Shown: positions 11,441 to 23,970, counted from the first letter of the stretch. The stretch is DNA of 64,000 nt from Mangifera indica (GCF_011075055.1 NC_058150.1:13483408-13547407); one strand, 5' to 3'. Program-made: numbers and translations. The notes: generated from the letters alone by a model not told the origin.

Positions 11441-12515
11441 CAATTTTTCCGCATAAACTTTTTTAGGCAAACTTACAGTGATTTTACTTTTTTAAGCAAA
11501 TTTAATTTTGTTTTCAATAATATCTTTATCGGCTAATTACATCACCTTCTTGGTTAATTACATCAAAATATTTTTTTCTAATAACCTATGAGTATTCTCT
11601 GTTTGTTAGGTTATGATTTAAAGATTCAAAAACTTATTCGAAAATGATCAATTTTTGTTATAATATAGATTAAAACGAAAAGATTAACATAAGTACGAAG
11701 AATGGTGCGTGAGGGTGTGCATAAGGGTGCGTAAAAGGTGCATAAAGTGCGTAAAAAGTGCGTAGAGTGCGTAAAGGATGCGTAAAGTGCATAAAAGGTA
11801 CATAGGGTGCGTAGAATTTGTAAAAAGTGCGTAAAACTTATTTTATCCATATATATATATATATATGAGGGTTCTGTTTTATATATATTTATTTATAATA
11901 ATATAATATAATATTTAAAAAATATAATATATATAAAAAACAATATAATTATATTTAAAAATTATTACTATTATTATTTATATTATATTAAATATTATAA
12001 TATTATATTATATTATATTATATAACTTGTGCACCTTATGCACCTTTTACTCATTTTATGCACCCTACACACTTTTTACGCACCATTTATGCACCTTGCA
12101 CACTCTTTACGCATTCTACGCACCCTTTACACACCTTACGCATCCTTTACGCACTTTACACACCCTATACACCTTACGTACCCTTTACACACTCTACGCA
12201 TCATTTGTTCGCATTCATCATTCTCCTCGCTTATGCTTATCTTTTTCGTTGTTATCTATATTTGAATAAAAATTTATCAATTTTCAAATATGTTTTAAAT
12301 CCTTGAAACATGACTTACTGAATCTTCAAATAATAACTTATCAAATCTTCGAAAAAAAACTATACCAAATTCAACGTAATTAGTCGAGAGTAACGTAAAT
12401 AACCGAGAATAACGTAATTAGCCGAGAGGGTATTCTTAGAATTAAAATTAAATTTACTTATAAAAGTAAAATTACTGTACATTTGCCTAAAAAAGTTTAG
12501 ACGGAAAAATTATTG
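11441..12515. mobile_element. Foldback (long inverted repeat) element with microrepeat inner arms
   Basis: The left arm (11441-11850) and right arm (12026-12515) are reverse complements with substitutions. The outer ends share ATTTTTCCG then AAACTTTTTTAGGCAAA (11443-11467 and, reversed, 12484-12513), and the following sequence with TCGGCTAATTAC matches as well. The inner part of each arm is an array of 10-11-bp units: GTGCGTAAAG on the left (11700-11840) and its complement on the right (12027-12200). The centre is almost pure A/T, with an (AT)n run at 11850-11866. No transposase is present. The outer sequence suggests a Mutator-like long-TIR element, but I could not find a matching target-site duplication. 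The 78-82-codon ORFs in the right arm are only the microrepeat translated. Confidence 0.75.
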
Positions 12516-12716
12516 TCGATTTTAATTAATATTCTGTTAAATTATTGCCTTTGAATTTTGTTCACATTATATAACAATTATGTTAATTTATATATACAAT
12601 ATAAACTAGTATTTATAAGACAATATACTTTATGTATTAGTGGTTAGATACAGATGAGTACGAATACATTGATGTATTATCATATTATTTAGTGATTTAA
12701 TTATTTATTTTATCTT

Positions 12717-13817
12717 TTATTCTAACTTACTCAATCACAATGATATGTTTGTTTGTTTATACCCATTATTACTTATCTTTTATTCATATAATATTACTCT
12801 TTATAGAATAAAAATAATTTTCTGATAATAGATCAATTTATTTTTTCAAAAATATCAAAAATTATTGATGTGATTTTTTATCACTAACTAATATATGCAG
12901 TTGTAAACGTTATGCAGGTTAAGGTAAGACAAAAAAATTTGAACGTAGTTTGATCAAATAATCGAAATGTCTGTATTTATGATATAGTTATTAGTTGATA
13001 TATATATTGAATAATACACTATGATAAAGTATATTTTAATGTATTTATGTCTTTTTTTCTTTTATAATCCATCACATTTATAACTGAAAATCACTCAGTT
13101 ATAATGATACATTAATTTGTTTGTATTCATCTTTTATTCATATAGTATTACTCGTTATAGAATAAAAAAAAAATTTGATAATAGAGCAATTTTCTTTTTA
13201 AATATACAAAATTATTGATGTGATTTTTTATCGCTAACTAATATATACAATTGTAAACTTTATGCAGGTTAGGTTACGGTAAGACAAAATTTTTAGCACA
13301 GTTTGATCAAATAATCAAAATGTCTACATTCACGATATAGTTATTAATTGATATGTATATTGAAGAATACACTATGAAAAAGTATATTTTAAAGTCTTTG
13401 TACACTTTTTATGAGCCTTTTTTTATTTTCTAGTCCATTATATTTATATATCAAAATCACTCAATCATAATGATACGTTAGTTTGTTTGTATTGACCTTT
13501 TATTCATATAGTATTATTCTTTATAGAATAAAAATAATTTTTTCATATTATAGCAATTTTTAAAAAAATATAAAAAAAATTATTGATGTGATTTCTTATT
13601 ACTAACTAATATATTGTAAACTTTATGCAAGTTAGGGTAAGATAAGACACAAAATTTTTAACACAATTCAGTCAAATAATCAAAATATCTACTTTCACAA
13701 TATCATTATTAGTTGATATGTATATTGAAGAATACACTATAACAAAGTATATTTTAAAGTGTTTGTGCCCTTTTTATAAGTGTCTTTTTCTTTTATAATT
13801 CATCATATTTATAGGTT
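12717..13817. repeat. Three tandem ~365-bp units, partly MITE-derived
   Basis: Units start at about 12741, 13105 and 13471 (periods 364 and 366), the third being slightly short. Each contains the landmark order TGATAYRTT, TTTATTCATATA with a TATTAC/TATTAT-TCTTTATAGAATA-type tail, ATTATTGATGTGATTT, TTATGCARGTTA, then AATACACTAT. The TATAGTATTACTC portion matches the end of the ~175-bp MITE family found at 45457 and 61275. The unit therefore appears to be a MITE half plus flank that was amplified. No coding content. Confidence 0.8.
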
Positions 13818-15329
13818 TTATTAAGTAGAAATTACATTCAAATTTGGATAATTTAGAATTCTTGATCCTAATAAGATCCCAGCAATGTATTGTTCATGTT
13901 TCAATTGGACTAAAAAAGAATATTTTTAAAATCGAAACTATCCTAATCAAGAAGGTAAAAATATCTTTTCACTATTATGGATGCAAAAATTTTATAATTT
14001 AGTTCGTTCAATGAAAAAAATTTAAAAATTTAAAAATCCAATCCAACAATTTAATTAAAACAACGAGCTCGATTAAAAGAACGAGCTCCAGTGTATTGCT
14101 TTGGCATTTGGTGATTGTCTTTGACCATAACAACTTGCTTAGAGACTAACAATATAGAAAGAAACCACCGAAAATTATTGCAGAAGATAGGGAATGAAAA
14201 CGACATCAAATCTTGAAATTTTCATGCTTTAAGATTCTTTAATGATGAAATTTATTAAAATATAACCCTAATAAAATTATAATTAACTTTGAGATGCATT
14301 AATATTAAGTTAATGTCATTTGAATAATCAAGCTCAACTATTAAATTGTGATTTAATTTGATAACTAAAATGGAAAGATAATTATTTAAAGAATATAGTT
14401 TCTTATTATTGAAATATTAAGATTATGTTTATATTCATAACATGATAATATTTCATTTGAGCCGAATGTTTTTTTGATAGATAAATCATATTTTAAAAAT
14501 TATAAAATTATTTTTCAATCATAAATGGTAGATTAAAACAATGTTTCAAAGCTTGAATTGCATCGAGGAAAAATTAATGATATATTCAAGTCTGAGTCAT
14601 GACTAAAATCTACTTTAGCCATCGAATCAAAGTGATTCAAGATTTAATCAAATGAATCATGTCAATCCACAATTAAATCATTAAATTAGATTGATCTGAT
14701 CGTTATGTTAATGTTAATATAATCAAAATTATTTAAAAATTTTAATTATATCATATTGATGTTATTGGATTAGTTAGTCAATTGGCAAAACGACCTTTTG
14801 ATTGAATAAGGATTCATACGATGTCTAAAAACCATTGAATTAAAATAGTAAAAAAGAAAATCTAATTTCATATTGTATTGTAGTTGGTTAACTAATTATA
14901 GAGGTAGGTAAATGAGTTTATATATTAAATAATTATTCTCTTGAATTTACAATTATTTCCATCTTAAATAAAGATTCTAATATTACCAATCAAAGAATCA
15001 AAATCTTCATGGGCAATTTCTTTGAAGTCAGAAGTCTAATTCACCAACAAAGCCATTTATTTTTTATTTAAAAAAAAGTAATAAATTAAATAAAATTAGA
15101 AAAGGTGGTTAAATAATGTCAAGAAAAGCTCAAAAAATAATTAAATAAATAAATTGGAGGGCTCTTGAAGGTGGTAAATCACTTTCAAGCCGAAAAAAAA
15201 TTCTTAATAAAAAGAAATATTATTTTACTTTAAAATTTGTTTCTGATCATTGGGATGTCGATGATGACATAATCTATACGTAAAGGTTTTGAATTTTATT
15301 TATATGTATATATATACACACAAAAAAAA
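13818..15329. other. Intergenic, no gene or clear repeat seen
   Basis: AT-rich sequence without ORFs of note, splice-like exon remnants or terminal repeats that I could support. Confidence 0.5.
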
Positions 15330-15735
15330 AATATTATGTATATTCATATTAAATATACAAATATGTATATATTTAAATATGTCATAATGTGATTAGGTGT
15401 TATTTTATCTTAAATTCAAAATAATCAAATCACGTGATGATATATATAAGTGTGTACATATTTATGTACTAAAAATGGATATACATAATTTTATTATATA
15501 TATATTAACGAAAAGCAATGTTATTTGTATCTGACTTTGAGTATTTAATTAGATGTTTAAATGATATATTATCATATGATTAAATATTATTTTCTTCTTA
15601 ATTCAAAACCATATAATTATATAATGACAAATTGTTTAAATATCCAATTGAATAACAAAAATGAATACATATAATATTACAAATTATTTAATTTATTTTT
15701 AATTTAAAATTATAAAATCATATGATATAGTATCA
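15330..15735. mobile_element. Two degenerate copies of the ~175-bp MITE family
   Basis: 15330-15493 has inverted ends (ATTATGTATATTCAT versus ATGGATATACATAAT) around the family core (CATAATGTGATTAGGTG ... ATCACGTGATGATATATATAAGTGTG). 15500-15690 is a second, more decayed copy with the same core (TATCATATGATTAAATATTA). Target-site duplications are no longer clear. Confidence 0.55.
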
Positions 15736-17700
15736 CTTTGTTTATAAATATTAGTAAGCAATCACCTAATATCTTCTTTGCTTCTTATCTCACCATTGGA
15801 TTATGATTCAATCAACCATAAAGTCTTCTTTTGTCACCTTTAGGTCATGATTAAAGTGTTAGTTAAAAGAGGGTTACATTACTTTGATACTGTGATAATA
15901 CTTCATTTGGCCTAAATGCGAGTTGAGCTGAATCTAAATATAGGTTGGTCAGCTTGAGTTCACATCGAATGAATAATTAGACTTCAAATTCGATTTGATA
16001 AGAAAGTTTAAAACTTAATGCTTAACTCGATAGACAAGTTTAAAACTCAATGCTCAATTTATGTTCGTGGCTCAATTTTTTACGTCTAAAACAATACCGT
16101 TTCGTCATTATGAAAATAACACCGTTATCAAAATAATCAAAATAATGTCATTTTAAATATAAAAACAATATTGTTCTCCTTTTATTAAAACAACATCGTT
16201 TTCATAATAATAAAAACAACATTTAGCTCAAACCAACTCAAATCAAACAATTGACTCACAAATTGAGTTGAGTTGAACACCCTTCAAGTTGAGTTTTGTT
16301 TGGTTACCTAGAAGACAATTGTGCCAACAAGTGTCCAATCCTCATGGGCAGGGCTAAATTTCATCGGCAGCAAGCCCAGACAAAAGTCATCTCAATATTG
16401 ATGAATTAAAACTTGAACTTTATTTAAAATTTTAATCACAATTTGAATCGAATCAAACTCAAACTCGACTAATTTGATTTAAACTATAATTTAAATTCAA
16501 ACAATTCAAATCAAATCCAACCCTACTCGAGAGACATAGCCTACACAACAACCTAAGTCGCCATTTTGTTGACAGTATTCCACTTATATAAACCAATATG
16601 ATTTGACCCATTTGACATCTTTTATTCATGATAAGTGATTTAAAGAAAGACTAGGAGATATTATTAAGGTTAAAAATTACTTCCCAGCCTTCCTAAACAC
16701 TGCCAAAGATTAACAATGTACAAACATACGTAATTGACTACGAGGAATCAAAGTCACACTCATATAAATATAAATATATACTTATTTGTGTACTTAAAAT
16801 GAGTACATATAATATTACTTTTTACATAAAAACTATCAACAAAAACCAATCCCTAAATTCCAGTAGATATGAATTGAAGTCAAAAACTTTTCTGAAGATG
16901 ATTGTTAACACAGAAACATCAATTCTGTTAACAAAATGGCAATATGATTCAGTTCAAGCATTAATAATAAATCTTCTTGCCTCATTTTAGGCTTAATCAA
17001 GACCCTAGAAAACATTACAAGTAGCCCCACAAATCACAACTACAATTTGTTAGAAACCCAGCCAATTACTTGAGCAAAACAACCAAAAACACACACAAAC
17101 CAGAAAACAAAGATGATTTTATAGATAAAAAGGGATTTACAATGATAAACTGACAATTCGAAGTGCGGGAGTCTGCCAATTCCAGCCATTTGAAGCACCA
17201 GAAACTTCCCTAATCAGCCCTAGGGCCGCCCCTTCCTCATTCCCCTATTGACAACTCTTAATTTCCTTTATATAATAAACTCTACCCTCTAAAATTTCAA
17301 TATGTATTCCCTCAAATGCTTGCCACCAAAAAAATATGAAAAAAATTATCCCCTCACATCCTAATGCAATTGCAAACCCAAATACTCAGAAAAATCAGAC
17401 TTAGAATTATCTTTAAGTCTAATTTTCACTTTTGACTTTATGATGAACTAAGTACATGAGAAATCACAAACACATTACTTCGAACAAAATGATCTAAAAA
17501 CTTAACTCAGGCATATGATCAGAATTGTCCAATCAGTAACCATGACGCCAAAGAAGAGCAACTAGATCAATACAAGATATAAATTGGAGCAACATAGCTG
17601 TTCTAAGTTTAGCATCAATCTCAATTGATATATGATAGCACCGATTTATCAATTGGCAAAATACTTCTTTTCAACTTGTACTAGATTTTTTAGTACACAT
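15736..17700. other. Intergenic, no supported gene
   Basis: About 15900-16310 and 16400-16530 are diverged 'AACTCGA'-rich repeat sequence. The small ORF at 16799-16990 (63 codons) has no recognisable domain. 17050-17300 is less AT-rich but shows no exon. Confidence 0.4.
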
Positions 17701-18085
17701 TAAGAGTGCAAACTTTTCCAATCTAAGCTGAGTAATACTTGACTCGACTTGACTCGAAAAATGTGCTTAAACCCTTAATTTTTAAAATGTTATATTTAAA
17801 CTTTATAACTTACATTTTTATAAATTATCCCACTATTCAAAGTTAAAAAACAAAATTTTAGAAGCATAAATGCAAGATTTGAAACTATTAGAAGTTTATT
17901 GATATTTTACTCAAGCTGAGATGCTAACATACAAGCTTACCGAGCTACCAACATCAAATTTAAGCTCATTTGAAAAACCAAACTCGAGCTTGACTTAACT
18001 AAAATCAAACAAAGTCTTGGGCTTGCAAGCTCACCGAACCATCAAACATCAAGCTCAAGCTAGACTCGACTTGTTTGCACCTTTA
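17701..18085. mobile_element. hAT-type MITE, AGCTCGAGCTT-rich family
   Basis: The ends are inverted repeats TAAGAGTGCAAAC and, reversed, TAAAGGTGCAAAC. The flanks (17693-17700 GTACACAT and 18086-18093 ATTCACAT) agree at 6 of 8 bases, as expected for an old 8-bp duplication. The interior shares AAGCTCGAGCTTGAC-type repeats with elements at 26695 and 30690. No transposase. Confidence 0.6.
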
Positions 18086-19143
18086 ATTCACATATCATGA
18101 AATGACTCGGAAGAGAAAATAACAACATAACTAGATTAAATTTTTGTTAATCATTGCCCATCAAGTAAGCAGAACAGGCTTCCAAGTCTCTCCAGAATCA
18201 GGCTATTTACAACAGCTATTGCAATATGATTATATCTAAAAAGCGTTAATGAACCCTAACATTGCATAGCATTAGAAACAGGAAAAAGAAAAATATAGAG
18301 AAATAAAAGCCCTTAATGAACTCAACGTTCACATTTACATTTCTGAGCTCTCAGGGAGCTGAATGAAAACTACAGAATTTTCAATTTTTTTTCTAAAATT
18401 TTTCTTTTCTTGAAGGATTTTCTCAGCAATAGGTTTTCAGCCAATTTTAGCCTTTTGATTTTTACTAGAAATTACCATATACAAGAGAGCTTGCCTGCCA
18501 TGAACAAGATGAGGTGTAGAACATGAAAGGGCCTCGATTTTGAAATGAAGGAAATGATTTACCATCAATGTGCCCCGAATAAACCCTAAGAACAAGAGGA
18601 AAAAAGAATAATAAACACAAGGAAGCACAATCTATAAAATTAAACAAATAATTCAGCACACCAATAATTTCAGCCCAATATTTACGAAGCTTGACTCAAA
18701 TAAATACGTAAATTCAACCTTAACGAGAGCAGAAACTGCCATTGGGAACTTAGATGATGCACAGTGGCTGAGTCAGGATGCAATTTCAAGGGGGGATCAC
18801 TCTTTATAACTGTGTAACGTGATTTTCTTTTCTAATAAAATACTCAAAAAATTAAAAAAGTCAAAGGGCATGGCCCCTCAGTACCCCTCCCTCTGTCATT
18901 GATGATACATATTAGAGTTAGAACTTGAGCCAATTATGCTAACTCCTGGCTTTCCATTGTCAGCTTTCTTCTAGGCAATCGAAAAGCTCATATGATTAAC
19001 TTGAACTAGAATTTAAAATTCAAATTTCAGAAAGAAATACTGAGGATTTACACATTCTTTAATATTGCAATACTAAGGCATTCCAGCATAAGTTTTCTTT
19101 TTTCCTTTTTCTATAACAGGGTGAGAGGACTAGGAACAGATTT
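18086..19143 (-). other. 3' flank (probable 3' UTR/terminal introns) of the RINGv gene
   Basis: There is no independent gene here. ORFs of 63-64 codons at 18437-18659 on the minus strand are not recognisable. The minus-strand sequence immediately downstream of the RINGv coding exons should include the 3' UTR and perhaps a short last exon, but I could not define its splice sites. Confidence 0.3.
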
Positions 19144-21521
19144 CTACTGTGTTTGGTAGTAAAACATAAAATGAAATATCCCGCCAAGTATAAAAGACAA
19201 ACCCACCTGCCTTCTCCTTCGGCTTTGCATGATGTACCATGAACGGGCCATCACATAGCACGGCAGAAAAAAGCCAGCAAACTGAAGAAGTGAAACCTGA
19301 AACTGATGTTGGAATTCCAATTTAGAGTTCAAGATCCACAATATACAACTGAAGACATGTTGAGAGATTATAAGTTATGGATATGATTAGCTTACATTGA
19401 AGAACGATGACGATTCTTGTACCATCCCAGAATCCCTAGTAGCCATTAGAACTTGGCGCATAAGCCAAACCATCAGCAGCTGCATACATTAACCACAGAT
19501 AAGCTTTGCAAGATCATTAGTGCAGTAATATGAAATGAAGAAAAAATGAAATTAGTTTGCTTACAATTAAAACAACAGATCGGAGACAGGCAATGCTACT
19601 TATACTAGAAACAGCATAATCCTCATACTCTGATTGCAGAAATTGATGCTCAGCTGCCGCTAGAGCTAGAAGGTGAGAATCATGGAGATCAATGTGGGGA
19701 CCCCAAGCTTGCCTGATTACCAAAAGGAAAGATTATTATGAGACTTGGGGATATATTTAAATATTCAGATACAAAAATGAGCCCAAGAATGAAATTTAGA
19801 AGATGGTAAAAGATGGAAATACAATAGCAACACGCCAAGTTGAAATATAGACAATAAAGCCTTACCTGATATCAATTGCCATAACATCAGGATTGGTTCT
19901 GGCCGGCGGGAGAGAATAATTTGGTGAAAAAACCTGCAATTTCTCATCGAAGCGCATATTAGATATATTGAAAATTAATCAGGCAAATAAATCATCAATG
20001 CTTACACGCGCTTACAAAAACTTTACCTGACTGCAGATTTCGCAAGTGATGTCACCCTTTTTATTACACCATCTCTGAATGCATTTCCTATGAGCAAACT
20101 ACATGCAAGAACCAAAAAACTCAGCAAAATATTGTTATCAGAAATGGACAATCGTATTCCAAGTACTCAAGAAATCAAGAAAGAGATTATGATTACAAGG
20201 CAATGTATTGCTCCTGATAATCTACCCAAAATAATAATGTTTGCTACGGTAATAAGGCTGTTAACATTACCAGACTGATGTTTTGATTACATGTAACAAT
20301 GTTTTAGTTCTGTATACAATATTATAGTCACGGATATACATAACTATTTTATATTATCTCACTAAAACATCATCAAATGAAACCAAAACATCACTACTTA
20401 AAAACAAAATGAATTAACAACTAAGGATGTGTAAAGGCGAGAAAACTAGCAGACTAAATAAATGGTAAATATTGAGAACTAACAAAAGCTCTGTTTATTC
20501 AATTCAATTTTTTCCTGCAACTGCTAGAAAAATTTATTGGGAGAAGGGGCAAAAGGACACCTTCTATCTTCAACTATTTGAATGACCTCGGACTAGTACT
20601 CATAAAAAATGTAAGTACATGAACTATGTGAAAAGCTATTCATTCTCAGCTGTTTGGTTGAAATCACAAAACAGGTCCATATGAAGAAACCAAATATGAA
20701 CACAACATTAATTTTCAAAGGCAGCCATGCAATTTATTTTTGTATTTAAAAAGTCAATAGTTTCCTAAGTTTTCTTGACAACCAAACAGGAGACTTGGGA
20801 AAACAAATAAATGAAAAAAAAAAAAAAAACTTTGACCAAGCAAATCCAAATTTCAATAAGAACAAAATTGAAGTTAAATCCTAAGCCCAGAAAGCGAAAG
20901 ATCAACATAAAAAGAACATTCAAAAACTCACAAATGCCCACATACAAAATTCCAAAAAAAAAAAAAACCATAAATAAACAAATTGACAAAATTAGAGTCC
21001 ATTCTGAAAAAAGACCTCAAAACTGCAACAACAAATCAAAGAAGAGCGAGCCCAAAAATTAAAAAAGAAAATCTGAAACCCAGAATAGGCTCACAAAATA
21101 CTGACATACCCAGAAAAAGAATAAAAAGGAAGCCTCAAAAAAGGAAGAAAATCAAGACCTTGAGGGTGCCATTACAAGCACAAGGAGCTTCCATGGCTTG
21201 AACTTGATCTTCCTCTTGACAAATCCTACACTCCACAATCATGTCACCAACTTTCTTCTTGTTGTTGTTATTATTATTAATATTCAGACCTCCAGAAACT
21301 GAAGCTGAAGATCCTTCATCTCCATTTTTGAAATTATTATTCTCACTCACACAAACAAGAACCCCATTTCTTTCATTTCTTTCTTGCTCCTTTGCCACAA
21401 CCACAACAGTATCATCACTTTGTTGACTGTGTTGTTGTTGTTGTGGTTGTAATGTTTGTGCGGCTTCAAAGTAAGCTGAAGCTATGATCCTATCCACACA
21501 AACCATGAAGTCATCAACCAT
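19144..21521 (-). CDS. RINGv (MARCH-type) membrane E3 ubiquitin ligase, 6+ exons
   Basis: Six coding exons splice with GT/AG in one frame: 21521-21159, 20098-20027, 19933-19866, 19712-19565, 19479-19396 and 19302-19207 (277 codons). Exon 1 encodes 'MVDDFMVCVDRIIASAYFEA', poly-Gln and poly-Asn runs, then the start of a C4HC3 RINGv finger (CRIC, CAC). Exon 2 completes it ('HRKCIQRWCNKKG', 'CEIC'). Downstream are 'AWGPHIDLHDSHLLALAAAE' and two likely membrane segments ('SVVLI' joined to 'LLMVWLMRQVLMAT', and 'VSLLQFAGFFLPCYVMA'), ending 'SRRRRQ'. Such proteins transfer ubiquitin to membrane substrates; the substrate is unknown. No stop or frameshift is seen, so it is probably functional. The 3' end is unsettled: if the last donor is not used, the frame runs 20 more codons to TAG at 19144-19146. 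The exon 6 start could instead be 19296. Confidence 0.9.
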
Positions 21522-21837
21522 TTCTTTGTTCTTCTTCCTTCTCCTTCACTCAAAAACTGTATAAAATTATAATGTAGAAATGAAGAAACATAAAATCTAG
21601 ATGCTGTTATTTGTAAAATAGTGATGTAGAAGTGGAGGAGAAAGAGAAAGTGGGTGCATAAAAAAGGAGGGACACAGTGGCAAATACCAAGTAGTGGTGA
21701 TGGTGGTGGCGGAATTTACGAAACCAACCTGCTTTCTTTTGGCTTGCATGGACTTCAATGTCCCTTGTCTCTGCTCTCATTTACAGTTTGGAACATCAAA
21801 ATATCGGTAAAGTTTCTGCCTCTTTTTGTAAGTTGGG
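21522..21837 (-). promoter_or_regulatory. 5' UTR and proximal promoter of the RINGv gene
   Basis: Upstream of the ATG at 21521 the minus strand has a GA-rich leader (GAAGGAGAAGGAAGAAG) ending in AACAAAGAAATGG, a normal plant start context. Further out (about 21600-21650) lies a TC-rich tract, and a TATAATTTTATA-like stretch is near 21560. The exact TATA box and start site are uncertain. A MITE begins about 320 bp upstream of the ATG. Confidence 0.4.
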
Positions 21838-21845
21838 CACACACC

Positions 21846-22114
21846 TAGGGCTGGACTCGAGCGGAACCAGCTCGAGCTTGAGCTTGAGCCCGAAATGAGC
21901 CAGACTTGGCCGAGCTCGAGTTGGCTCAACAGATTTTTTTATTAAAATTTTTTATACAAAACGATATCGTTTTGATCAATATATATTAAAAATGATGTCA
22001 TTTTGATAACGAAAAATGAATCGAACCGAACTCGAGCCTAAAATGAGCTGCCCTTAGCCGAGCTCGAACTCAAGTGAGCCGAGCTCGGCTTGGCTCATCT
22101 TGAATCCAGCCCTA
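21846..22114. mobile_element. hAT-type MITE, 269 bp, with perfect 8-bp TSD
   Basis: The terminal inverted repeats are TAGGGCTGGACTCGAG and, reversed, TAGGGCTGGATTCAAG. It is flanked on both sides by CACACACC (21838-21845 and 22115-22122). The subterminal sequence is rich in GAGCTCGAG/GAGCC blocks; the centre is AT-rich. It has no coding capacity and must have been mobilised by a hAT transposase in trans. It lies just upstream of the RINGv promoter. Confidence 0.9.
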
Positions 22115-22122
22115 CACACACC

Positions 22123-22767
22123 AAATTGAATTGAATCTAAATATAAATTATTTAAAGTTTAACTCGAATTTTATTTGGGCAAATAGAGTGAGAGCTCTAA
22201 TTTGAGTTTAAATTTGTTGAAACTAATTAAAGGTATTACCGAAGGTTATTTGCAAGATAAACAAAATTAATGATTAAGAAACAATATCATTAAAAAGAAA
22301 TTCAAATCATATTTGTGTCAAGTTAACAAATTGAAGCCCTTACTTAGAATTTGGATTGAATCAAGCCAAATACTAAGTTGAGTCAAACTAACTCAATTTG
22401 AATTCAATCCTATTTGTAAGATTTGTTACTCAATTTAAACGGATAAAAAAAACATTTAATCCGAAGATGACATGTTTTATGAATGAGTTGACATGATATG
22501 TCTCATTTACCCCGTTGTAAAAACAAGTTGAGTTGTGTTTTGACACTACCCATTTCATCTATTTTGATATAAAATAATATATTTTTTATATTTTTTATTT
22601 ATATATGATTTGAATTGATCTGATATAATTTGTTTTGGCACAAAATGATACTACACTTATATATGAGTAATGTTTGGATTATGAAGAGCCAATTACTTGT
22701 TTCCCAAAGAGGTTAACCAAAAATTGGTCATTTGTTACTTATGTCATACTTTAATGAATGTTTCATT
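22123..22767. other. Intergenic, no gene
   Basis: 22123-22440 is degenerate GAGTTGAATT-rich repeat sequence, apparently the older element into which the 269-bp MITE inserted. The rest shows nothing I can support. Confidence 0.35.
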
Positions 22768-23970
22768 GAGGGGATTAAAGATTATTCTGATAATTTATTT
22801 ATTGTTATTTATATTATTTTATTTAGTTTATAAATAATAAAATATTATAGTAATTTTTTATTACCAATTGTAATATGAGAGATAATATAAAAGGTACTCT
22901 AATGATCACTTCCATCTTAGTTATTAAAAGATTATCAAGATAATTTTGATTTTATTGTAATTATGTTTTTATTTATTAATTTTTTTAGAATAAAAATAAT
23001 TATTTTTAATTAATATAATAAATAGTATAAAAATATTTTAGATTAATTATATCTAAAAGTATTTATGTAAAACAATATACTAGTATCTTTTTATTATTTC
23101 TAACCAAATATAATAATTATTTGTATTTATCTATTTTTATAAAATATAATAATAATTTATACTTAATAACCCTCAAAATAATTTTTAAATTTTAATAATA
23201 AAATATTTTCTATACTAAACACATTGTAGGGAAACAATTATATTATAACATCCCACCATTTTATTAAAGTTTATTTTATGGTATAATTACATGTCGGGGC
23301 ATCTAATATGTTATTTTACTAGTATTAGGTTTGACCAATCAATTATGTCATGTGAGTATGTCGTATGAGGTGACATAATACCTAAAATTAATGCATGAAA
23401 TATCATATAATATTTCAAGAATACATGCTCAACCAATTGAATATGACTTGTGCAATCCGTGTGTTTATTCGTAGGACATCACGAGAGTGTTTCGTTTGAC
23501 TAATATTTTATTATTAAAATAAAAAATTATCTTAAAGATAAATTATTTAAAAAATTATAAGGTATAAATGATTACTATATTTGATAAAATTTAATAGGTA
23601 TAAATAATTATTGTATTTAATTAAAAGTAATAAAAATGTACTAATAAAATATTTTACTTAAATATTTTTGAATATAATTATTTTAAATATTTTATATATT
23701 ATTTGTTATATTAATTAAAAATAAAATTATTTTTATCTCAAAAATTAATAAATAATAATATAATTATAATAAAATTAAAATTATCTTGGTAATCTTTTAT
23801 TACCTAAGGGGAAGATGGTAATCAGATTATTACTTATATTATTTGTCACGTTAGTATTAGTAATAAAAAATTATCGTAATATTTTATTATAATAAACTGA
23901 ATAAAATAATATAAATAATAAAAAATAGATTATCAAAATAATTTTTAAATCTCTAAAATTAAACAGCCCC
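22768..23970. mobile_element. Large inverted repeat: foldback element or inverted MITE pair
   Basis: The left arm (about 22768-23222) matches the reverse complement of the right arm (about 23488-23970) over most of its length, for example TTATTTATATTATTTTATT..AGTTTAT and AAAAGATTATCAAGATAATT. The spacer of ~265 bp is unrelated and less AT-rich. Each arm alone also has similar inner and outer ends (TGTTTAGTATAGAAAATA inside, GCTGTTTAATTTTAGAGA outside), so the structure may be two copies of one ~470-bp MITE in opposite orientation. No ORF. No clean TSD found. Confidence 0.65.

Noticed and set aside
12027..12306. Three overlapping plus-strand ORFs of 78-82 codons full of His, Leu, Tyr and Thr
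   Set aside because: They are the same GTGCGTAAAG-type microrepeat read in three frames within the foldback arm, mirrored by the minus ORF at 11626-11850; a repeat artefact.
18437..18659. Two minus-strand ORFs of 63-64 codons, one hydrophobic
   Set aside because: They overlap each other in different frames downstream of the RINGv gene, with no splice evidence or family similarity.
20765..21201. Lys-rich and Phe-rich ORFs on both strands
   Set aside because: They fall in intron 1 of the RINGv gene in an A/T-rich, poly-A-containing stretch and are low-complexity.
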